64,000 nt of DNA. Source: Deltaproteobacteria bacterium (lineage in GTDB: Bacteria > Acidobacteriota > Thermoanaerobaculia > Multivoradales > JAHZIX01). A program made the translations under genes and the position numbers. Location of the stretch: the NCBI GenBank assembly GCA_022601195.1, contig JAHZIX010000010.1:124001-188000 (forward strand), given 5' to 3'. Shown piece by piece: positions 51,227 through 58,562 of the stretch (its first letter is position 1; the number at the start of each line of letters is the position of its first letter). The notes beneath the pieces are model-generated. The model had not been told where the DNA came from and ran no database searches. It was given only the letters and a program-made list of their open reading frames with translations.

Positions 51227-53140
51227 TCAAGAGCCAGGTCGGTTGATGGTCGGTCGACCGGAAGAGCGAGGGGACGAGGGACCTGCCCCGCCCCGCGGCG
51301 ACGATGATGTGGAAGTTGGTCGAGAACCTCGGGGGGCACCAGGGCTTGCCGAGCTCGGTCTCCCTCCGGGACGGCCACTGCCGGGGCGACCGGCGGTAGG
51401 GCGTCCCCCTCCAGGCCGACCTGGCCGGCCCCGAGAGGCACGAGATTCTTGTCCCTCGGCCACGGGGTCTCCGCCCACCTCCTGAATTTCCAAGGAGGTC
51501 GAAACTCCGTCCCGCACAGTGACGTTAAATCGCCCGGCGGTACTGGCCGCCTCCACGCGAACCGCCGCCGAAGCGCGGTTGGGAAGAAAGGTGGCAGCCC
51601 CCAGGAGAGGCCGGCCCAGCGTCCCTAGGCGCTGCCCTTGGTAATCGCAGTAGCGGGATTGAAGCCGCCTCAAGTCGACGAAGTTCTCCTCTCCCGCCAG
51701 ACGGATCTGGTAACGAGCGCGTTTGCCGAAGACAAAGACCAGAAGCCCCAGAAGACTCAGAAGGCCGAGCATCAGCAGCACGAAGAGCAGTTGCCGCCCG
51801 TAGCCGGAGGTCAGCTGAAAGGAGACGGCAACCGGATTCGAAGGAGCCGCTGGGATGTTCAAATGCTCTTCGATCTGAAAAATTTCCGGGGCCGCCTCCG
51901 CACCGAAGATCCCCGCCATCTGGCTGCGGTCGAATTCCGCCTTTAGACCCGTGCCTTCGGCTCGGACCCTCCCGGAGTAGGTGACGGTCAAACCCTTGGA
52001 GGCAGAGGCAAACCAAGCGCCCAGACCTTCGGTCTCCAAGGGAATGGGCTTCTTGGATCGGAGTTGGGCCTTCAGCCCCGTACTTTGCCGGGGGGAAATG
52101 GCAGACAGAGCCTTCGAGGTTCCCTCAAACTCTTCGCTTGGAATGGACTTGAGCCCATAGTCCTTCCCCGACTTTCCAGTGGGACGGAAAGGACTCACGG
52201 GAACGATGCGAATGGAACCGCTGACGATGCGGTGCTGGGTCAAGAGGTTCGTGACCCTCCCGTCCAGGTTCAGTTCCACCCGCTGGCGGTGCCGAAAGAG
52301 AGATTGTTGCCGTTGGGAGATCTGCACCGACAGGGTTTGTACATCCAGGCGCAGAATGTCGTTCTCAAGATTTTTGAGTTTCCAATGAACCGGTTCCTGA
52401 AAAAGGGGGCCACCCATCCCCTGTCGGCGAGCGAGAAGAAAATCCTGTCGAAACTTGGTATCGAAGAAGGTCTCAGACACTCCCTCTACGGCATTTGGAG
52501 AGACCAGGATGCCGTAGACCGCCAGGGTCCCGGAACTACCGCTCACCAGGGAAGCGAAGGGCAACTTGTAGAGGTGAACAGCCCGGTAACGGTCCTCCCC
52601 GTGAACCTCTTCGAAGAAGCGCCGGACCCCTTGGTCGGGTTCCCCCTGGCGGTCCTCGACGATGTTGTCGGTAATCAGCCAGATCAGTCCCTCGAAACGG
52701 CGAGTGGCTGCTCGCAAGCCTTCGGCAAGGAAAGTGTGCCGCCCCGAATGGGGAATGCGGCTGCTCACTCGCTCGAAATCGAACTCTCCAAGAGGGCTCG
52801 GAGGGTGGATGCGCCCAACGTCGGCAAAGCGGAAGGATTCCGAAGAAGTGAGGACCGACATACTGACCTGGTCACCGCCGAAGACGCTCTGCGCAGCGAC
52901 GAAGTCGTCGAGCCAACTGGCCAAAGCAGGGTATTGAAAAAAGTAACGTCCTCCCGCTTCCGCCAAGGTAGGGCCATCGGCACCGGGTGGCTGATACCCC
53001 GGGTACATGCTGCCGGAGTTATCCAGAAGAATCTTGACCTCCAGGCTCTCGCCGGAGCGCAGCTCCGCCGTCAAAGGAAAAGCCATCATCAAAGCGAAGA
53101 CGATGCCAAGGGCGAAGACCGAGAGGGTTCGGGTGTTCAT
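51227..53140 (-). CDS. Membrane vWA protein with intact MIDAS and GRP-rich tail
   Basis: 637 residues. Signal peptide (about 6-25), then a vWA domain (about 32-225) with DNSGSM at 40-45 and ITDN near 155, a beta-rich region (about 250-430), a transmembrane helix (about 442-465), a beta-rich cytoplasmic domain (about 470-550), and a low-complexity tail of Gly/Arg/Pro/Ser (about 565-637). The vWA thus faces the periplasm. It overlaps the zinc-ribbon propeller gene by ATGA. vWA partners are known from predicted tubulin-like membrane-remodelling systems. Confidence 0.85.
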   Translation of the reverse strand: MNTRTLSVFALGIVFALMMAFPLTAELRSGESLEVKILLDNSGSMYPGYQPPGADGPTLAEAGGRYFFQYPALASWLDDFVAAQSVFGGDQVSMSVLTSSESFRFADVGRIHPPSPLGEFDFERVSSRIPHSGRHTFLAEGLRAATRRFEGLIWLITDNIVEDRQGEPDQGVRRFFEEVHGEDRYRAVHLYKLPFASLVSGSSGTLAVYGILVSPNAVEGVSETFFDTKFRQDFLLARRQGMGGPLFQEPVHWKLKNLENDILRLDVQTLSVQISQRQQSLFRHRQRVELNLDGRVTNLLTQHRIVSGSIRIVPVSPFRPTGKSGKDYGLKSIPSEEFEGTSKALSAISPRQSTGLKAQLRSKKPIPLETEGLGAWFASASKGLTVTYSGRVRAEGTGLKAEFDRSQMAGIFGAEAAPEIFQIEEHLNIPAAPSNPVAVSFQLTSGYGRQLLFVLLMLGLLSLLGLLVFVFGKRARYQIRLAGEENFVDLRRLQSRYCDYQGQRLGTLGRPLLGAATFLPNRASAAVRVEAASTAGRFNVTVRDGVSTSLEIQEVGGDPVAEGQESRASRGRPGRPGGGRPTAGRPGSGRPGGRPSSASPGAPRGSRPTSTSSSPRGGAGPSSPRSSGRPTINRPGS

Positions 53141-54411
53141 TTCGCTACCACCTCGTAGAGGGCCACCTTGCCGCGGGCGCTACCGGTAGCCAAATAGGGT
53201 CCAAAGGAGGCAAGGGCAGTGATGCCGTTCTCCTGAGAGTCGACACGGATTTCTCGTTGCTGGTGAGGGCCGTGCCAGTCGTACAACAGCACCCGGCCAT
53301 CCTGGAGACCGACTGCGAAGGCGAATCCTCGGATGATCAAAGGCTGGCCGATCACCCGGTCCATGTGGCCCAACTTCTCCCGCCGGTGCAGGTAGGGGAA
53401 GCGAATCCCATTGGTCTCCACTTGCCCCCATTGGTCGACGCTCCCCAAGGCAAATTTCTTGACGTCGCTATCCAGCCGGATGGCTCCCTTGCCCCATTCC
53501 AGGCGGCACAACTGGTCTTCCTCACCGACCACCGTAAAGAGCTTGTTGCCCATGGCTGCCACCACGGTGTTCTGCATGGGGCCCACCGGCAGATCGTGAA
53601 ACGGAACCGAGCTCACTCGCAGAGGAACGACTCCCGCCTTTAGACAGTGCAGCTGGAGACGGCCCTTGGCCTCGGAGAGAAGATGCACCGTTTGGCTCAG
53701 AAAATCTCCCGCCAGAGCACTGAGTTTGGGCTCGGTGAGCAAGACCCGCGGCGCGGCGGGCCGCGAGCCGGAAACGCCATCGACCACGATCAGGCTCATG
53801 CGACCATCCCGGCGCTTGACCGTCGCGAATAGCCGGTCCCCTAGGGCCAGCAGGGCTTCCGCCGGACGCCCCTCGACCTCTAACTGCCAACGGGGCTCCG
53901 TCTTGGGATCCGGGAGCGTCAATGCGCCTAAGGAAAAGGCCGTCAGCCGCCCTTCTTGCCCAAGAAAGAGGGTGCTCCGGGAAATACAGGGATGGCAGCT
54001 CATGACCGAACCCTGCAAGTTCAGTCGGCGGTGAAAGGCGGTCGTCGGTTCGACGATCTCCACCTGGCCGGCATGTGAAATGGCGATGAGATGGGAATCC
54101 CAAGACAACAAGGAGAAGCAGCCGTCGGCCAAGCTCAGGTCGCCATTGGGCACCGGCAGGAGCCGAGATTCGGGAAGGCGAATCTCGGGCTTTGCGGCGT
54201 TGAGGCCGAGGCGCTTGGGGCCCCCTCGATAGCCGGACCAATGGTCGTCCTCGCCGGGAAAAGGCTGTCCGCAACGCTGGCAAAAATTAGCGAAGGCCCG
54301 CCCCGGGGCGCGGCAAGAGCCGCAACTCTTGACGAAGCGCCGGCACGTGGAACAGGCGGCAATCTCTTTGGCGAGATCCTTGGCCGAGCAATCCGGGTAA
54401 GGACAATCCAT
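53137..54411 (-). CDS. Zinc-ribbon protein with beta-propeller-like domain
   Basis: 424 residues. The N-terminal 50 residues hold four Cys pairs (C3/C8, C20/C23, C30/C33, C44/C47) forming two zinc ribbons. The rest is a WD40/PQQ-like propeller (for example DGRVLLYDWHG, ATGSARGKVALYEV at the end). No signal peptide, so it is cytoplasmic. The ATG overlaps nothing upstream but its stop overlaps the vWA start (ATGA). A truncated copy of its first ~25 codons is found at 56437-56598. Adaptor role inferred from the architecture. Confidence 0.8.
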   Translation of the reverse strand: MDCPYPDCSAKDLAKEIAACSTCRRFVKSCGSCRAPGRAFANFCQRCGQPFPGEDDHWSGYRGGPKRLGLNAAKPEIRLPESRLLPVPNGDLSLADGCFSLLSWDSHLIAISHAGQVEIVEPTTAFHRRLNLQGSVMSCHPCISRSTLFLGQEGRLTAFSLGALTLPDPKTEPRWQLEVEGRPAEALLALGDRLFATVKRRDGRMSLIVVDGVSGSRPAAPRVLLTEPKLSALAGDFLSQTVHLLSEAKGRLQLHCLKAGVVPLRVSSVPFHDLPVGPMQNTVVAAMGNKLFTVVGEEDQLCRLEWGKGAIRLDSDVKKFALGSVDQWGQVETNGIRFPYLHRREKLGHMDRVIGQPLIIRGFAFAVGLQDGRVLLYDWHGPHQQREIRVDSQENGITALASFGPYLATGSARGKVALYEVVAK

Positions 54412-54424
54412 AACAGCTCCGGTC

Positions 54425-56440
54425 CTAATGGCGGTTGACGATCACTTCCGGATGCTGCAGCACCCGGTCCGAGGTGAGGTCCAGGAAGCCCACCCCCACC
54501 ACCCCGAGGATCGTTCCCTCGGGATAGGTTGGGTTCACTGCCGTGGAGCGGCCGATGTGAAGGCTGCTTTCAAAGTTGGATTTCCCGGGGACGATCTCGA
54601 TCACCTGAAGCTGGCCCCAGAGGAGAATCTCCACCACGAGCCCTTTGGCTTCCTCGAGATCCTCGTGACGCCCCTCCAGCTCCAGCTGCCAGTAGTGGCG
54701 GAAGAATTGGTCGGCGAAATCCTGGAAGTCCTCCCGCACCCAATCCTCTAAGCGAAATTCCAGCCGGCGACGGCCTTCGTCAGTGTTGACGAGGCTCAAC
54801 AGGTGATAGGAGAAGTCCCGCAGCTGAAAGAGCTTTCGGCTGGCGGTGTCGGCATCTAGAGGAGCCTCATCCTCCCCCGTCGCCCCGAGAATCTTCTTGA
54901 TCACGGTCAGCTTTGAAAGCAGAGTGCTCGCTTCGAGCACCGGCTGAGCGGCGGCGAGAGCAGCGCTCGAAAGGTCGACAGAACTCGAGAGGCTAGCCGG
55001 CAGAGTGCTCCGGATCTCGTCCACTTTGAGCCGTAGGTCCAGATCGACCCCTTCGAAGCTCTCCTCAAAGATCGTCCCTTGGAGCGAGCCCTGAACCTTG
55101 ACCCACAGCTCTCCCAAGGCCTGCCGCTCGAGCTCTAAAGTGGCAGCGAAAGGACGCGCCTCCAGGTGATCCGGCAGGGAACTGAAATGCTGAAGCTTCT
55201 CGACTCGAGCTGCTAAAACTGCCTGTGACTTCTTCAGTTCGGCGGCGACTAGGCGAAGCTCCCCTTCGATCCTCTGCACCGCTGCCTCCGGAGCCGAACT
55301 GGGAGTCAGGTTCTCTAGCTCGCTGAGACGGTGGCTGAAGTGCTGAAGCGCTTGCTTCCAGGAGCTTTCGGTCTCGCTGGCTCGCCCTTCCAGCATTTCT
55401 CGGAGGGTGGTCAACTCTTCGAGGGCTACCTTTCCGCTAGATAGACCCCTAAGCTGGTGGGCGAGATCTTCAACCCGATGCTGAAGCTTCGAGACTTCGG
55501 CGGACTCATCCTTCGGGGCTGGAAATACATTTCTTTCGGGACTGGAGCTGGCAGACCTTCTCTTTCTCCAACTGACGGCGAAGTGCAAAAACCAAAGGAG
55601 AAGGCTGAGGGCGCCGGCTAGGGCTCCTGCGAGCCTGCCAAAAGTAACTCCTGGGCTGTTGAAACCTGGGCTGGCAACACCTGGGCTGAACTCCTCCCGC
55701 AACTTCTCGGTTTTCATGTCGAGCCGAGCTTCAAGATTTCTATCGACAGAAATGTCTTCTGGCCTTGAGGAATCCTCACCTGGCCCTGGTGATGGTTCGG
55801 GAGGTTTACCCCCTGATCGGCTCCCTCCTACCCCCAACTCATCAGCAGTTTGCGTAGCGATTGCTGCCCTCTCCTGAAGAGTCACTATCAAGGCATCTAG
55901 AGAAGCAAATCTTTCTTCGTTGTTCCGCGGTCTCGGCTGCACGCTGGAGAGGGAGGAAGTGAAGGGAGAAGCTCCTCCACTGGCGTTCTCTCTCTCCAGA
56001 TCCAGACGAGCCTGGTGTGCCAGAGAATGGAACTGGCCAGGTTTCCAGTCGTCCTGGTAGACCTTCTTGAGCTGACCGAGCATCGCCGCGGCCTCACTCA
56101 GTCTGCCTCCCAACTCGGGGCAATTCCTGGCGTCCCGACATGGATCGGCCGAGTTGAGGGCCAGAAAGGTTGCCAGGGAAGAACCCAGTTCCTTAGATGG
56201 CTGATTGAGGGAAGACCATGAAAGTCTCGACAGACAACCTTTTAGATAGATCAGCTGTGCCTGGTTCGGAACCTCACCATTCTCCAGAGTGTTTCTGAAA
56301 GTCTCGATACCGCTACACACCTCTTGGCCCAGGGCCGGAGCCGAGCAAACCACCCCAATGATCAACAAGCTCATGAGAGCCACCACAGAAAAGCGGCGGT
56401 TGGCAGAAGCCAAGGGCATCTCCGGAGAAAGAAAGATCAT
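54425..56440 (-). CDS. Membrane-anchored GrpE-like protein, copy 1
   Basis: 671 residues. Signal or anchor (about 17-38), a periplasmic region with conserved Cys (about 40-265), a transmembrane helix (267-290), a cytoplasmic coiled coil (about 310-425), a helical region, and a C-terminal segment (about 595-671) that follows the GrpE beta-domain pattern: LQVIEIVPG...FESSLHIG, then EGTILGVVGVGF and DRVLQHPEVIVNR, compared with GrpE I-x-P-G-x-x-F-D-P-x-x-H and G-[KR]-x-[IL]-R-x-A-x-V-x-V. It may be a nucleotide-exchange factor for the Hsp70 encoded nearby. ATG at 56440 overlaps the remnant ORF stop (ATGA); a TTG at 56413 or ATG at 56419 are alternatives. Paralogue of the next gene. Confidence 0.75.
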   Translation of the reverse strand: MIFLSPEMPLASANRRFSVVALMSLLIIGVVCSAPALGQEVCSGIETFRNTLENGEVPNQAQLIYLKGCLSRLSWSSLNQPSKELGSSLATFLALNSADPCRDARNCPELGGRLSEAAAMLGQLKKVYQDDWKPGQFHSLAHQARLDLERENASGGASPFTSSLSSVQPRPRNNEERFASLDALIVTLQERAAIATQTADELGVGGSRSGGKPPEPSPGPGEDSSRPEDISVDRNLEARLDMKTEKLREEFSPGVASPGFNSPGVTFGRLAGALAGALSLLLWFLHFAVSWRKRRSASSSPERNVFPAPKDESAEVSKLQHRVEDLAHQLRGLSSGKVALEELTTLREMLEGRASETESSWKQALQHFSHRLSELENLTPSSAPEAAVQRIEGELRLVAAELKKSQAVLAARVEKLQHFSSLPDHLEARPFAATLELERQALGELWVKVQGSLQGTIFEESFEGVDLDLRLKVDEIRSTLPASLSSSVDLSSAALAAAQPVLEASTLLSKLTVIKKILGATGEDEAPLDADTASRKLFQLRDFSYHLLSLVNTDEGRRRLEFRLEDWVREDFQDFADQFFRHYWQLELEGRHEDLEEAKGLVVEILLWGQLQVIEIVPGKSNFESSLHIGRSTAVNPTYPEGTILGVVGVGFLDLTSDRVLQHPEVIVNRH

Positions 56441-56598
56441 CTTCCGACCCCGTCCGATGCACTGCTTCCCCTGCGCGCAAGGGCTTGATGATCCATGGAT
56501 CGCCCACCATGGCTCCTGCCGAAACGCCAGCAAGTAGCGCATCCAGCCATCTCTTCAGCGAGATTCTTGGCCGAGCCATCCGGGTAAGGGCAATCCAT
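56437..56598 (-). pseudogene. Truncated duplicate of the zinc-ribbon propeller gene
   Basis: A 53-codon ORF whose first 26 residues match the start of the zinc-ribbon gene (MDCPYPDGSAKNLAEEMAGC against MDCPYPDCSAKDLAKEIAAC), after which homology stops. Cys8 is changed to Gly. It sits 13 nt after the stop of GrpE-like copy 2, the same spacing as the intact gene after copy 1. Its TGA overlaps the ATG of copy 1. It is a scar of tandem duplication of a (GrpE-like + zinc-ribbon 5' end) unit. Confidence 0.82.
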
Positions 56599-56611
56599 AG
56601 CGACTCCGGCC

Positions 56612-58558
56612 CTAGCGGCGGTTGACGATCACTTCTGGGCGCTGGAGCACCCGATCGGTGGTGAGGTCCCGGAAACCCACCCGCACCACCCCCAAGATCG
56701 CTCCCTCGGGATAGCTTGAGTTGGTTGCCGTGGAACGGCCCATATGAAGACTGCTGTCGAACCTGGTCTTCCCGGGGATGATCTCGATCACCTGAAGTTG
56801 GCCCCAGAGGAGAATTTCCGCCACGAGATCCTTGGCTGCTTCGAGGTTCCCTTGGCGACCTTCCAGTTCCAGTTGCCAGTACTGCCGAAAGAACTGGTCG
56901 GCGAAACCCCGGAAGTCCTCCCGCACCCAATCCGCCAAGCGGAATTGCAACCGGCGGCGGCCCTCGTCCGTGTTGAGCAGGCTCAGCAAGTGAAAGGAGA
57001 AATCGCGCATCTGAAAGAGCTTGCGGCTAGCGGCGGCGCCGTCCACAGGAGTAACCTCTCCCCTTGTCTCTCCAAGAATCTTTTTGATCACCGTAAACTT
57101 CGAGAGCAGAGTGCTCGCTTCCGCCACCGGCTGCGCCGCGACGAGAGCGGCCCTGGAAAGATCTTCAGAACTCTGGAGGCGCTCCGGCAAGAGGCTTCGG
57201 ATCTGGTCCACCTTGGGCCTCCAATCCGAATCGCTCCCTTCCAGGCTCTCCTGAAAGGTCGTCCCCTGGAGCGAACCCTGAACCTTCTCCCACAGCTCTC
57301 TCAAGGCCTGGCGCTCTAGCTCCAAAGTGCCAGCGAGGCGGCGTGCCTCCAGTTGATCTGGCAGGGAACTGAGCTGCTGAAGCTTCTCGACTTGCCCCAG
57401 CAAAGCTGTCTGAGCAGTCTTTTGTTGCGCTGTTGCTAGGCGAAGCTCCTCTTCGACCCTCTGCACCGCTGCCACCGGAGCTGAGCTAGGAGTCTGGTTT
57501 TCGAACTCGTGGAGACGAAGGCTAAGGCTCTGTAGCGCTTGCTGCCAGGAGCTTTCGGCCTCGCTGACCTGTCCTTCCAGCACCTCGCGGAGGGTAGTCA
57601 ACTCTCCTCGGGCTGCCTTCCCGCCTTCTAGATCCCGCTGCTGCTGGGCGAGATCTTCAAGCCTTTTTTTGAGCCCCGAGACCTCGGTGGAGTCATGCCT
57701 GGTTGGCGGAAATTTCGTTTCTCTGGAGGTAGATGGGACCAACCTCTTCTTCTTCTGGATGGCGAATAGAAGGGTCCACAATAGAAGACTGAGAGCTCCG
57801 GCGAGGGCACCGAAGTAGGCTGGAAAGCTGCTACCAGGAACAACCTTTTGGTAAGAATCTCCACCCTCCTCAGAGACAGAGAACTTCTCTTCGAGCTTGG
57901 TGAAACGGAGCTTTAGTTGATCCAGTTCCAATTCGACAGCTCGTTGGTGCGCTTTCCATGCGACCGCATCGAGTCCTCCAATCAACCCATCGAGAGAGAG
58001 GCTCCTGTCGTAGTTACTTAGCCTTCCATTGACAGTCTCACTTGTCGGGATGGTTGCCAGCGTTCCCTGGATGAACGACATCTCTTCAACCGATGTCTTG
58101 CCTGCTAATGCCGTTCGGGCATCAACCGCCACGTCATTGAATTCAGGCAGAGTTTGGTACTCCTCGCTGAGATCTCGAAGCCGCGCCAAAACCCAAGAGA
58201 TTCTTTGAAGACTTTTGCTCTGACCAACGAGCTTCTCGGGATCCGCAATGCTGTCGACCGGTGTTTTGAGATTCCTCTTCAGAAAGTCTGCGATTGCGAC
58301 TCCTGGAGAATTGTTAGTCTCCTTCCATGAAGCCCAATTGCCCGATGGCTTTAGACAATCCACCAGCGCTTCAAGCTGCTGGTTGTTAGGAATCTCATTT
58401 CTCTCCAGAGTGTCCCTAAAACTCCTGATCCCGCTGCACACCTCCTCCCCCAGCGCCAGCGTTGGACAACCCAACGCGATGATCACCAGGCCCACGAGGC
58501 CCCAAGTTGGAAGACGATTGGTGGCGGTCATGGGAATCTCCGGAGAAAGGAACGTCAT
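56612..58558 (-). CDS. Membrane-anchored GrpE-like protein, copy 2
   Basis: 648 residues and the same architecture as copy 1: signal (about 18-37), periplasmic region (about 38-245), transmembrane helix (246-268), coiled coil (about 290-400), helical region and a C-terminal GrpE-like beta segment (about 572-648; VIEIIPGKTRFDSSLHMG and DRVLQRPEVIVNR). The C-terminal two-thirds are highly similar to copy 1; the periplasmic parts differ strongly and are less GC-rich. The ATG at 58558 lies 4 nt after the Hsp70 stop; an ATG at 58531 with GGAGA 5 nt upstream is an alternative. Confidence 0.76.
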   Translation of the reverse strand: MTFLSPEIPMTATNRLPTWGLVGLVIIALGCPTLALGEEVCSGIRSFRDTLERNEIPNNQQLEALVDCLKPSGNWASWKETNNSPGVAIADFLKRNLKTPVDSIADPEKLVGQSKSLQRISWVLARLRDLSEEYQTLPEFNDVAVDARTALAGKTSVEEMSFIQGTLATIPTSETVNGRLSNYDRSLSLDGLIGGLDAVAWKAHQRAVELELDQLKLRFTKLEEKFSVSEEGGDSYQKVVPGSSFPAYFGALAGALSLLLWTLLFAIQKKKRLVPSTSRETKFPPTRHDSTEVSGLKKRLEDLAQQQRDLEGGKAARGELTTLREVLEGQVSEAESSWQQALQSLSLRLHEFENQTPSSAPVAAVQRVEEELRLATAQQKTAQTALLGQVEKLQQLSSLPDQLEARRLAGTLELERQALRELWEKVQGSLQGTTFQESLEGSDSDWRPKVDQIRSLLPERLQSSEDLSRAALVAAQPVAEASTLLSKFTVIKKILGETRGEVTPVDGAAASRKLFQMRDFSFHLLSLLNTDEGRRRLQFRLADWVREDFRGFADQFFRQYWQLELEGRQGNLEAAKDLVAEILLWGQLQVIEIIPGKTRFDSSLHMGRSTATNSSYPEGAILGVVRVGFRDLTTDRVLQRPEVIVNRR

Positions 58559-58562
58559 CTAT

